From NCBI GenBank assembly GCA_024760905.1, contig CM045732.1, forward strand, positions 60,107,996 through 60,171,995: a stretch of DNA of 64,000 nt, read 5' to 3'. The notes below the pieces were generated by a model. It saw only the letters and a program-made list of their open reading frames with translations. It was not told the origin of the DNA and searched no databases. The position numbers and the translations under genes are program-made. The number at the start of each line of letters is the position of its first letter. Within the stretch, counting starts at the first letter, position 1. Positions 20,954 through 31,745 of the stretch are shown here, piece by piece. This DNA comes from Plotosus lineatus (Eukaryota; Chordata; Actinopteri; Siluriformes; Plotosidae).

Positions 20954-21387
20954 GTTTAAAGCATAGTACATGAACTACAGCCACTCCATCTTCTATGAGG
21001 CATACACAAATATTCCAGCATTACGACAAGAGAAATTGTTACATATTTAAAAAAAAAGATGTTTTTATTTGAGTGACCATTTGAAAAATCGAAATGAAAT
21101 ATTGCTATTTTATTGCTAAATGTGTCTGTGTCACATGTGTTTTTCTTTTTATTTAAAATTGGTTTTATGTATTGTATGACCTGGCAGATGTATGTTCTGG
21201 CTTTTTGCAATGTTTGCTTGGGTTATGTCTTTTATGTGAAATATACAGTACAAGACAATGAGCCATTATGTTCTTAACAAAACCATTCATTCATTTCTTC
21301 GTTGTTATCATGGTCAGAATCCCAAGCATTCATTCACACACCCATCCAACCATTTAATCACACTTCTAATTAATGCTTTAATCTATT

Positions 21388-21393
21388 TTTATT
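21388..21393 (-). terminator. Poly(A) signal, olfm4-like copy 1
   Basis: AATAAA on the minus strand about 86 bp after the stop codon. Cleavage would fall near 21,370. Position fits; not otherwise tested. Confidence 0.4.
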
Positions 21394-21478
21394 AATTCCC
21401 AAATTCATACATATAATTAAATGGAAAATTAAGATCACCCCATTCTGACTTTTCAGGATATATTTGGTCTGACAGTGT

Positions 21479-22281
21479 TTAAACATTCGTAAACTTCAAA
21501 TTGTAAGAGACATAGTAGCCACTGTTGTACATGTAGAGTTTCTGATCTCTAGGGTTATAGTCCAAGTTGACATAGGAATCCTGGAACTTCTCAAACTTTA
21601 TGCTAACATAGTTATCCTGTCGCGTGTTTGTGTTGTAAGTGTAAAAGATCTCTTCGGTTAGAGCATCTATAGATCGGGTAGCGTAAAGAACACCACATAT
21701 CATGAAGGTATTCGTGACAGATTGTTTGAAAATGTCCGTTTCCCAAACCTCTGACAGTGCAAATGCTGCCTCGTCTATTTTGCCCAGCACCAGTTTACCC
21801 TTTGCTTCTTCTGTGGCGTACGTCACCCATAAGCCATGTTCATCAGCTGCGAAGTCTAAGTTCTGATTAGCAGAATATTGGTAAGAGAACCTCTGACTGG
21901 CCTTTGGCACCACCCTGTACACTGCACTCATACTGGTCATGTTATATTTACCCATGCTGAACGGGTTTCTGAACTGATAGTACATGGTGTTATGACGCAC
22001 AATGTAGTTATTGCCAAGACCTCTCCAATCAGATCCACCTCGGTGGAGCTCGTAGGTTTTCATTGGCTGTCTCATGATTAACCTGTAATAGTCTGCATAC
22101 ACATGAATTCTACTTTGCAGTGCATCAGAGTAAGCAGAGTACCAGTATATGTTTTCATAACCAGGTACAGGGCTGGAATCTTTGCCCCATCCTCCATATA
22201 TGTAGGCATTATTCAGATCTGCATTCAGCTGGCTAACTACAGGCTTGCTGAGTCTCAAAATACCTCCATGCTTGCAGGAAC
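21479..22281 (-). CDS. Olfactomedin domain exon, olfm4-like copy 1
   Basis: One 803-bp terminal exon carries the whole propeller domain ([20 protein letters not shown] at the start, NLKFTNV at the end). It contains [27 protein letters not shown] and [10 protein letters not shown], and is close to the matching exon of copy 2. The single-exon OLF domain is usual for this family. Confidence 0.9.
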
Positions 22282-22552
22282 CTGAAAAGAGAAATTAATT
22301 TATTGATGTGAATTTACAAAGCTTTATAATACTTTTACCTTGCTTTACTTAAAGTAGGACTACATATCTCTTAATAGGTAACATTTTGGCAATTACAATC
22401 AAAACCTGGTGTATTCAATGCATGCTCAACATTAATAGATATAACTTTACAAAAGTAGGTGTGTTGTAATAGCACTTTTAGTTCTTACCAGTGATATCCT
22501 GTGTATACTTAAAACTTTGTGAATGTAAGTACAGGGATCTCTCACTTTCCAC

Positions 22553-22625
<73 letters not shown>

Positions 22626-22896
22626 TTTCTGAGTAGATCCTTCCGTAGGAGAGTGCTCAATACTTTTTGGTAGAGCAAATAACAAAAGGACAGGACAAAG
22701 ACTTTCTATTGAAACTCCATTTATCACTACAGATCTGTTTTGAGGGGTGGTGAAACCATCCTCTCTCTTCAGGTGATTATAGAAGAAATCACCTATAATC
22801 ACCTGAAGAGAGAGGATGGTTTCACCACCCCTCGAAACAGATCTGTAGTGATAAATGGAGTTTCAATAGAAAGTCTTTGTCCTGTCCTTTTGTTTT

Positions 22897-22976
<80 letters not shown>

Positions 22977-24932
22977 CACTTTCCGTAGTTAATGGGGACC
23001 GAGGCAACCGCCGATTTCCGCATATGACGTATATGTACATGTATATGTGTATATAATATCAATGAATACATATTCAACACTGTAAATGCTTATAATAACA
23101 AACATTCAAAAATAATGCATAAGATGTAAATAAAATATAAATACACACACATGCTAGTTATTAGAAATAAGTGCTTATCTGTACCTACTTTAAATATTTA
23201 TTACAAGATACATTGCTTGGCTAAAAGAAAGTCATGCAGTCTAATATTTTGTTGGACCGCCTTTAGCCTTTATTACGGTATGCAATCACCATTAGCTTGT
23301 TTAAACAAACGAATAATATCTCAACATTAATTCCCTCCAGAATTGGGTTCATTTTTCACCGACATCTTAAATTATTCACAGGAAAATAAAACCACTTCGC
23401 AAAGTCTTCTCCAGCACATCCCAAAGACTTTCAATAAATCTGGCGCTTTTTGTGCTGCTAGTTCATGAATGAAAATTATTCCTCATGCTCCCTGAGCCAC
23501 TCTCATTACTTGAGCCCCAATTTTATTAAATATCAATGTCATCAGAGGAGAAAACATCCACTGATGGGATAACAATGTTATTCAGTACATTCAGGACATC
23601 AGCTGATTTTATTTTAATGCAACTAATGCCATCGTTGATCACATAGTGAAATCGAGGCTAAAGGCACCTCAACAATAATACTAGCGTGAACAAGTTTTTT
23701 TCTCCCTGGGCAGTGTATATCGTAACATGTAAGTGTTCATTCAGTTACCTTTATTTTGAGAATAATGCTAAAGAGATAATGATGGGTTCAAGCAAAACTT
23801 GTAACCTGTCACATTTTGATATTTTATTGTATACCATACAAGAACTTTACCAATTTCTGCATTGGAGTAGTCATCTTGCTCATCCCTGCATTTCTCCAGC
23901 TTCTTCTGAAGTTTAATAAACTCAATGCGGATCACTTCCAAGTTGCTCTTGTCATAGCTTTCCAGTTGGTCAACAGTCAGGCTCATGTTGAGGATCTTTA
24001 AGGAGTATGTATAAGATCATTAAAAAAAAAATGGGCTGCATTCCGTTCTAATCTAGATACAATTTCCTCAGATGGAAACACATCAACCATCTAATCTCTG
24101 CTCCTGAAGATCTACCATCCTGTAGGTTTTATCTCCTAAAATCTGACCCACACCCCTTTTTACTGCTCAAGAACTTCTTAAGTAAATGATTAGATTGTCG
24201 GGTGGGTGCAATTAGGGTTGGAAGCATAGTGTTCAGGGAGGTAGATCTCCAAGTTGAGATGTTGGCCACTGATGTACAGCTGAGATTTCAAACGAATCAA
24301 CACTTACTTCATTGTAAAGACTGTCAAAGGCTGGTGAGGACGAGTTAAGGGAAGTTTTCAGGTGTGTGACCAGTGATTCAAACTCACGCAGCTCGACCCT
24401 GAGGAGGTCAAACTCCAGTTTAATGTACTTATCAGGCCCACTTTCCAAAAACTCTACACGGGTGGTCAAGTTGTTGAGTTCAGAGAGAAGAGTAACCAGC
24501 TGGGCTTTTATTCCAATCACCTGAGAAGAGTAAAAAGAACAAGTTTGCATGATAATTACTCTTTTTACAATAATTAAAAAAAAAATCTATATTTTGATAT
24601 GTGTCAACGTGTAGAATATAATGTACCTTGTTAACATGGACCTCCACTTCAGCAGTCAGCTGATTAGAAGTTACCTGCACACTATCCACACGGTCAGCTG
24701 GAAATGTAGTGTCAGGAAGGAATACACTGCAGATACACTGCCCAAATTCTCCCACAGTGCCTGTTACATTACCAGAGCTCCACTGCTCCACCGGCTGCAA
24801 GCAGAATGTGGGATGGAATTAAGATGACGGAATCTACCAGTTTGATTCTTAATAATTGCATTAGAAGAAATTGCCTACCAGCCAACCATATGTTGAGCCA
24901 ACCAAAAAGACGAGTGGAAGAATCCGATGCAT
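21479..24932 (-). CDS. olfm4: Olfactomedin-4-like secreted glycoprotein, copy 1
   Basis: Five coding exons: 24932-24879, 24794-24627, 24520-24308, 23995-23851 and 22281-21479. All splice sites are canonical and the total is 460 aa. Exon 1 is a signal peptide ([18 protein letters not shown]). Exon 2 has the CICSVFLPD motif (Cys 38 and 40). Exons 3-4 form a heptad-rich coiled coil (about residues 75-190) for oligomerisation. Exon 5 is the olfactomedin beta-propeller (about 194-460), with Cys196 probably paired with Cys389 in MICGVLYA and the [16 protein letters not shown] core. Human OLFM4 also has five exons and about 510 aa. Family role: secreted, mucus- and neutrophil-associated, lectin and cadherin binding. 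Its tandem partner lies 6 kb upstream on the same strand. Intron 4 holds a fold-back element and (TA)n tracts. A TTTAAA box lies 54 bp before the ATG and an AATAAA about 86 bp after the stop. The exact paralogue within the OLFM4-like group is not certain. Confidence 0.85.
22558..22621 (+). repeat. (TA)n tract
   Basis: About 32 TA units bordering the fold-back element in olfm4-like copy 1 intron 4. Confidence 0.95.
22622..22893 (+). repeat. Fold-back (palindromic) element, locus 1
   Basis: Two ~100-bp arms (AAAAGGACAGGACAAAGACT ... CAGGTGATTATAG and its reverse complement) surround about 10 bases at 22787-22797. A 60-bp non-palindromic shoulder (GAGTAGATCCTTCCGTAGGA) lies on the left. (TA)n tracts flank both sides. 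The arms differ at about one position. Confidence 0.9.
22903..22971 (+). repeat. (TA)n tract
   Basis: About 34 TA units on the right border of the fold-back element. Confidence 0.95.
22972..23160 (-). mobile_element. Tigger-like MITE family 2, partial
   Basis: ATCCCTCACTTTCCGTAGTT end, GACGTATATGTACATG block and AT-rich interior; truncated beyond ~23160. Confidence 0.65.
23190..23460 (+). repeat. Dispersed repeat with TTGGACCGCCTTTAGC motif
   Basis: The phrase TATTTTGTTGGACCGCCTTT is shared with a fragment near 15,210 (TTTTCTGGACCGCCTTTTCC), suggesting an old dispersed repeat. Family unknown. Confidence 0.35.
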
Positions 24933-24985
24933 TATGCCTTATGCTTTCTTTGTTGAGTGACGACGGCCTATCCAAATCAGTGGCT

Positions 24986-24991
24986 TTTAAA
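24986..24991 (-). promoter_or_regulatory. TATA-like box, olfm4-like copy 1
   Basis: TTTAAA (within CCTTTAAAAGCC on the minus strand) 54 bp upstream of the ATG. Copy 2 has the same motif at almost the same distance (51 bp), which supports a shared core promoter with a very short 5' UTR. Confidence 0.4.
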
Positions 24992-25406
24992 GGTAGATGT
25001 ATCCCGTAGATATCCTGAACATCTTTTCTCATTCCCATGGTTATTGCTAGTTGGTTTTGAAATGACTCTGGAAGCCAGCCTTTGCACGCAGTCATGTTTG
25101 ATTTAGGTAATTTGAACTAATGAGGCGATATGGCTGTGCAATGAAGTCGTTAAAATACATAAAGGAGATGTGAGAAGATATACTGTATGAAGCACCTGTT
25201 ACAGTTGCCAAATCTTAGTAATCACCATAGTGTAAGCAGAGTTTGTAGTTTACACTAGTTTGAATAATCTTAACTTTACAAGGCTTCTGGGAAAGTGCGC
25301 CTTGACAAATACTGCTTGAGAACATTCTCATCATGACCACGTCTGTTCCAGCATTTATAACAGGTCAGAAAGTACTTTTTTTTTTTTCATGCAATGTTAG
25401 CATATA

Positions 25407-25796
25407 CAGCGATCCCTCGCTACTTCGCGCTTCAGTTTCTGCGGCTTCAGTGCATCGTGGGTTTTTCAAAAATATTCATCGAAAAATAAAAAAATAAGGA
25501 AATGAAGTAAAAATAGAGAAAAAGTTAAGGAAAATGCAGCAAAACAAGGCCAATTATGCAAAATGTCTGTATGTACGTATGTGTATTTATATTTTATTTA
25601 CATCTTATGCATTATTTTTGAATGTTTAATTGTTATTATAAGCATTTCTAACGTTGAATATGTATTCATTGATATTATATACACATATACATGTACGTAC
25701 AGTATACGTCAGGCGGGGGGGTCGATCCTACTTTGCGGAAATCTGCAGTCGCGGGGGTCTCAGTCCTTATTAACCGCGAAAAGTTAGGGATCTCTG
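25407..25796 (+). mobile_element. Tigger-like MITE family 2, complete copy (390 bp)
   Basis: CAGCGATCCCTCGCTACTTC and GAAAAGTTAGGGATCTCTG ends between TA; the clearest TIR pair of the family. Confidence 0.82.
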
Positions 25797-25901
25797 TAAT
25801 CTACATACGTTTACATTCTATGCAAATCAGCCATAACAGTAAAACTGCCTTCTTATCATTGTTTAGTTTTTAGACATTGTTTATTTGTGTGACCAAAATA
25901 G

Positions 25902-26206
25902 GTAAAGTCTGTTGGGTTTTTACACCTGAGCCTTGTGGCTCATCAGACTGGTGTTTATCCCCGGTTTCCGTAGCGTGAAGCGACCAGGAGTTCAACTCCC
26001 CCTGGATGGGATGCTAATCCATCGCAGGTTACCTTCCCAGTATATTTTTTTACTGGTACCCATTTATACTGCTGGGTGAACAGAGGCACACTTGTGGTTG
26101 AGACCTTGCCCAGGGGTCTCAGCACAGTGAGGGTCTCAGTGCGATTTGAACTCACAACCTCCCGATCATGAGCGCAGCACCCAAACCACTACACCACCGG
26201 CCCCAT
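25902..26206 (-). mobile_element. SINE family 3, with 13-bp TSD
   Basis: Exact duplication GTGACCAAAATAG at 25889-25901 and 26207-26219. The minus-strand head has GGTGGTGTAGTGGTTTGGGT. The 3' end reads AAAACCCAACAGACTTTACC. Confidence 0.9.
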
Positions 26207-26339
26207 GTGACCAAAATAGAACCCCATAAATGTCAATTTGTGATCAGCTGTATCATACGTCTACACTGTTTAAGGCTTTTTCATAAGTGTGAAAAACAAA
26301 CAAACAAATGTTGATATTTCTGTTTAATTTCACAAACAA

Positions 26340-26715
26340 TGCCACACAGTGGCTTTGTGATTACTGCATTTACCTCACAGCAAGAAGGTCCTGGGTTTGA
26401 TTCCCAGGCTCAGGCGTTTCTGTGTGGAGTTTGCATGGTCACACCATGCTTCTGTGGTTTCACTTCTTGTACTCTGGTTCCCTCTTACAGTTCAAATACA
26501 TGCACATCAAACTATTCGAAATTGCGTCGGATTTGAATGTGTGTGTGTGTGTGTGTGTATGTGTTTCTGCAACAGTCTTGATGTGAACTTGTGTGAGCTC
26601 CACCTTCACCCATTGTTGGCAGAGATAGGCTTCAGCCTCCTAAATAGAAAACCCTACCCTATTGGGGCCCATCCCTAATAGAAGATTAAGGGGTTCAGCA
26701 AATGAGTGATTGCGT
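26340..26715 (+). repeat. Dispersed repeat family 4, with (TG)n
   Basis: TCACAGCAAGAAGGTCCTGG, TGTGTGGAGTTTGCATGGTC, (GT)10 at 26539-26560, GATTAAGGGGTTCAGCAAA tail and (GAGT)n. Confidence 0.7.
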
Positions 26716-26966
26716 GAGTGAGTGAGTGAGTGAGTGCACCAATAATGGTCAAGAAAGGTTTCAACAAAATTGTACCATTAAGAGGTCTAAATGACAAACT
26801 ATCTTCTGCCTGTTTGAAATCTTTCTATAGTATGAATGGTGTTTCATTAAAAAGGATATTGAGATCAAACAATCTTGATTGAATGACTGATTGATGAATG
26901 TAATCCACTGAAAATAAAATAATTTTTATTTATTGATTTATATATATTTATATTTTCAGTGACAAA

Positions 26967-27604
26967 ATCTTCTTCTCTTTTTGTTTTTCTCCTGTTCTTG
27001 AGAGGCACCACAGCGAATCATCTGATTCGCATCTTTGATTTGGCATGGGTTTTTTTTTTTTTTTTTTTTTTTTACGTTGGATGCCCTTCCTGTCATAATC
27101 CTTTAGCAAGGGACAGAAACACACTGACGGCTTTGCAGCTACTCTTTACAAAAGTCAGCAATGGTTCTTTTACATGAACCTCTCACCATAGACCAGGGGT
27201 GGGCAAGCTTATCTGCAAAGGGCCGGTGTGGGTGCAGGTTTTCACTTCAACCAAACAATAGCCACACCTTCCACCTGTTTCCACCAATCACTGATCATCA
27301 AAAGAAAAGAAAAAAAAACCTAGATTGGACATTCCTGTTTCAATTCTGAAGTGGGGCCATCTTGGTGAGATCACATTACTGTTTAAGACTTAAAGCAAGG
27401 TTGGTTGAAATGAAAACCTGCACCCACACCGGCCCTTTGCGGATAAGATTGCCCACCCCTGCCATAGATAGTGAGAGACATGGCTTGTCTTTGATAACCC
27501 AGTTAGCTGCACTGGGGGGGGGGTAGTGACAACCTTGTGGGGTCTCAAACCCCCAACCTTCGGATCAGCGATCCTGCACCCTATCCACTAGACCACCACT
27601 GCCC
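26967..27604 (-). mobile_element. SINE family 1, type A, split by a hAT MITE
   Basis: Tail at the left (poly-T interrupted), head AGACCACCACTGCCC at the right. The body is interrupted within CACCATAGAC at 27194-27461. Confidence 0.85.
27194..27461 (+). mobile_element. hAT-type MITE (268 bp) nested in SINE
   Basis: Ends CAGGGGTGGGCAAGC and GATTGCCCACCCCTG. Duplication CCATAGAC / CCATAGAT (27186-27193, 27462-27469) within the SINE body proves insertion after the SINE. Confidence 0.9.
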
Positions 27605-27792
27605 ATATTTTTTATATAGTTGAAATTTTTTTATATTACTTGTCATAGTTTTAAAGAGATTGAACACACACACAAAAAAAAAATCTTAGCTTTTATGAAC
27701 TTAATTTTTATTTTATTTATTTTTTATGTATTGTGTTTGATTTTTACTCTTTCAATTATCTGAAAATTCATAAAAGATACACTGTTAAGTTA

Positions 27793-27795
<3 letters not shown>

Positions 27796-27840
<45 letters not shown>

Positions 27841-28147
27841 AAAATAAAAGGACAGGACAAAGACTTTCTATTGAAACTCCATTTATCACTACAGATCTGT
27901 TTCGAGGGGTGGTGAAACCATCCTCTCTCTTCAGGTGATTATAGATATAGATATTATAGATTATAGACCATTATAGATATAGATTCTATAATCACCTGAA
28001 GAGAGAGGATGGTTTCACCACCCCTCGAAACAGATCTGTAGTGATAAATGGAGTTTCAATAGAAAGTCTTTGTCCTGTCCTTTTATTTTTATTGTTATTT
28101 GCTCTACCAAAAAGTATTGAGCAGTCTCCTACGGAAGGATCTACTCA
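27796..28147 (-). repeat. Fold-back (palindromic) element, locus 2
   Basis: Same arms as locus 1 in opposite orientation (27842-27947 and 27991-28090) around a GATATAGA-rich spacer of about 45 bp. The shoulder (GGATCTACTCAGAAAATCAT) is now on the right. (TA)n borders lie at 27796-27838 and 28147-28200. Confidence 0.9.
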
Positions 28148-28154
28148 GAAAATC

Positions 28155-28206
<52 letters not shown>

Positions 28207-28364
28207 TACTTTCCTAATAGTAATTTCCTTATACTATGAATATGTTTTTGAGAATAATTTGTACAAGCCAATCTAACATGCATGAATCTGTTTTTGTTAC
28301 AGAATCTACTTGTTTTCATTATGAGGAAATGTATTAATGTTTGAATTTAAATAAAATACCTACC

Positions 28365-28735
28365 AGCCAATCATATTTTTAATCAGCCAAAAAGAGGAGC
28401 ACAAAAACTGAAGTACAGTATCATGTCTTGTGTTTTCTTTCCTTGAGTGGCTAGAGCCTGTATCTGGGTTGTACCCAGTACATCTCATGAACATCGCTTC
28501 TCATTCCCATGGTTACTGTGAGCTAATTTTGACATGACTTTGGAAGATGACTTTTATACATAATTATGTTTGTGTTGTGTGTTCTAAATTGATGAGGCAA
28601 TAATGCTGTGCATGTCGCACCTGATAAAATACTCAAATGTTAATTACCACAGAATAAGTAAAGTTTTCATTAACTTTGAAGTGGTTTTAATTATATGCTG
28701 GTTTTGGGAAAGATGGACTTGACAGATACTGCTTC
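28365..28735 (-). pseudogene. Relic of a third olfm4-like copy: exon 1 and 5' flank
   Basis: The segment aligns by eye to 24873-25310, the exon 1 donor, exon 1 and upstream flank of copy 1. Shared blocks include the donor/exon junction (CCTACCAGCCAA on the plus strand), CTCATTCCCATGGTTA, and the distal block ending in ACTTGACAGATACTGCTT. In the relic the start codon is not conserved, an in-frame TGA/TAA cluster breaks the signal peptide, and the TTTAAA box is gone. No exons 2-5 follow before the next repeat. It looks like an unequal-crossover or segmental-duplication remnant between the two live genes. Confidence 0.7.
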
Positions 28736-28879
28736 GGAATGATTTCAACACAACAACTGTTGTTCATCTGCTGTTCATCTGTGTTGATCACAGCACCTGA
28801 AGTACCACCCAGCAAATACTGCACATATTGTTTACTTTGCCAACAAACAAGTTTGACTAGCTGGATTTCTATTCATTCA

Positions 28880-29210
28880 GTTCATTCATTCGTTTCTTTG
28901 CAGAACTGCTTTTTCCTACTAGGGTCACTGGCTGGCTGGATCCTCTCAGTAAATACTGGGCAAAGACAGGGTACACCCCAGACAGCTTGCCAGTCCATCA
29001 CATGGCCTATACACATACAACTATGTACACTTATACTCCCATCTTTGGGCAATTTGGAGCAGCCAATTATCTTAATGTGTATGTCTTTTGGCCGCAGGAG
29101 GAACCATACCCACAGGAGACTCATTCAAGCACGGGGAGAACATTGAAATTCCGCAAAGAAACACCCTTGCCGAGCCTGGAACCTGAACACAGGCCCTTCT
29201 TGCTCTAAGG
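28880..29210 (-). repeat. Dispersed repeat family 4
   Basis: CAATTTGGAGCAGCCAATTA, GGCCGCAGGAGGAACCATAC and GAGCCTGGAACCTGAACAC on the minus-strand layout. Confidence 0.65.
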
Positions 29211-29777
29211 TGGACAGGTAATATAAACACAAAGTTATAGTGGCTCTTCTATCTTCACATCCTGACTTCATTGTTTATTAAATTCTAAGTTGTACTAAGC
29301 TTATCAAAGTGCATTTCATTATTTTTAATGAAATGATTATTAGGTTTTCTTGTACACTGCTGTCAAGACATTCAGGCTTTTAAAGATAATGGTGCATTTA
29401 ATTTATTTTATGCTAATTCATTTTTTTTTTTTTTTTGCTTCTTCTTTTTAGGAAAATGGAAAATGGAGTGAGAATATAAAATAGTTGTTTAATTGCAATA
29501 AAAAGAAAAAGTAATTAATTCTAATTAAATTTACAGGAGTGTTGTTACCCAGAGTAGCGATGGAAGTAATACCACTATAAAGCATGATTTTTGTTCATTT
29601 CGTTATATTTATGATGATGATTATGATTTTGATCTCTTAGGATGTGTAACCACAGATATAAAAACCATTTCATGCTACAAAAATGTGAAAACAGTGATGT
29701 ACACTGTCATGTCTGGTTTGTGGAGATAACATATAATTTCTGATTTCAATGTAACATAAGGCTTAAGATCACAATGT

Positions 29778-29817
<40 letters not shown>

Positions 29818-29819
<2 letters not shown>

Positions 29820-30325
29820 GTGATCCCTCGCTACTTTGTGCTTCAGTTTCTGGGCTTCAGTACATCGTGACTTTTTCAAAAATATTCATCAAAAATAAAA
29901 GAATAAGGCAATTAAGGAAAAATAGGGAAAAACTTAAGGAAAATGCCGCAAAACAAGGCCAATAATGCAAAAAAAAAAAAAAAAAAAAAATCCCATACAA
30001 GCAAAAACAAAAACAAGAAAACAACCCAAAACCTCCAAACAAAACTACTTACATTTTTATGGGAAGTGTGGATCTGAATGTGTGCGCGCACATCTGTGTG
30101 TGTGTGTGTGCATTTGCATCTGTATGTGTGTGTATTTATATTTTATTTACATCTTATGCATTATTTTTTAATGTTTAATTGCTATTTTAAGCATTTATAG
30201 CATTGAATATGTATTTATTGGTATTATATACACATATACATGTATGTATACGTCAGTCAGGGGTACTTTGCGGAAATCGTCCGTCATGGGGGGGCAGTCT
30301 CGGTCCCCATTAACTGCGGAAAGTG

Positions 30326-30326
<1 letters not shown>
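29818..30326 (+). mobile_element. Tigger-like MITE family 2, complete copy
   Basis: CAGTGATCCCTCGCTACTTT left end, GCGGAAAGTGAGGGATCCCT right end, followed directly by a (TA)50 tract. Confidence 0.78.
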
Positions 30327-30762
<436 letters not shown>

Positions 30763-30803
30763 GTATAATGACAACAATCATTCAGGTATACTGCTCATGA
30801 TAT

Positions 30804-30809
30804 TTTATT
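30804..30809 (-). terminator. Poly(A) signal, olfm4-like copy 2
   Basis: AATAAA on the minus strand about 113 bp after the stop codon, similar spacing to copy 1. Confidence 0.4.
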
Positions 30810-30921
30810 AATAAGTCAAATGCAATGTAAGACATTTTAGTGTTGTGCATATCTTAACTGTAAATATACACCAAAAGGCCACATATACATATTTTTAGCT
30901 GTATTCAAATTAAATTACTTT

Positions 30922-31745
30922 TCAAATCAGTGGCTGTGCCTTATTCTTCTTCTGATGGAACCACACATGATAGCTGACATAATATCCATTATTGTACATG
31001 TAAAGTTTCTGGTCAGTGGGGTTGTAATCAAGGTAAACATAACTTTCCTGGAACTTTTCAAAAGGAATGCTAACATAGCGCTCCTCCTTCGTGTGCGTGT
31101 TATACATGTAAAAGATCTCCTCTGTCTTAATATCTACAGATCTGGTAGCATAGAGGACTCCACAAACCATGAATGTGTTACCTATTGATGGTTTGTAGAC
31201 ATTCATCTCATGAACTTCTTTTAAAGCAAATGCTTCCTCATCTATTTTACCCAGTACCAGTTTGCCCATCGATTCATCTGTAGCATACGTCACCCATAAT
31301 CCATCCTCATCAGCTGCAAAATCTAGGTTTTGGCTTCCTGAATAAAAGTAGGAAAATGAAATGCTGGCCTTTGGCACCACCCTGTACACTGCAGTCTGAC
31401 TGGTCATGTTATATTTACCCATACTGAAAGGGTTTCTGAACTGATAGTACAGCGTGTTACTACGCACAATATAGTTATTACCAAGACCTCTCCAATCAGA
31501 TCCTCTGAAGAGTTCGAAGGTTTTCATTGGCTGTCTCATGATTAACCTGTAATAGTCTGCATAAACACTAACCTGACTAGCCAGAATATTAGTATCACCA
31601 GAGTACCAGTACATATTTTCATTGCCAGGCAGTGGGTTTGAATCTTTTCCCCATCCGCCATATATGTGACCTACACTCAGGTGTGAATTCAGATGACTAA
31701 TTATTGGTTTACTGAGTCTTGATATGAAACCATGGTCACAAGAAC
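30922..31745 (-). CDS. Olfactomedin domain exon, olfm4-like copy 2
   Basis: An 824-bp terminal exon with the complete propeller domain: [58 protein letters not shown]. It is strongly similar to copy 1 throughout and diverges most at the C-terminal tail. Confidence 0.9.

Noticed and set aside
22491..23040. Tyr-Ile repeat proteins on both strands (also 30195-30586, 35711-35911, 49750-50097)
   Set aside because: Translations of (TA)n and (GATA)n microsatellites.
28739..29146. 135-codon plus-strand frame upstream of olfm4-like relic
   Set aside because: Runs through dispersed repeat family 4; no family match.
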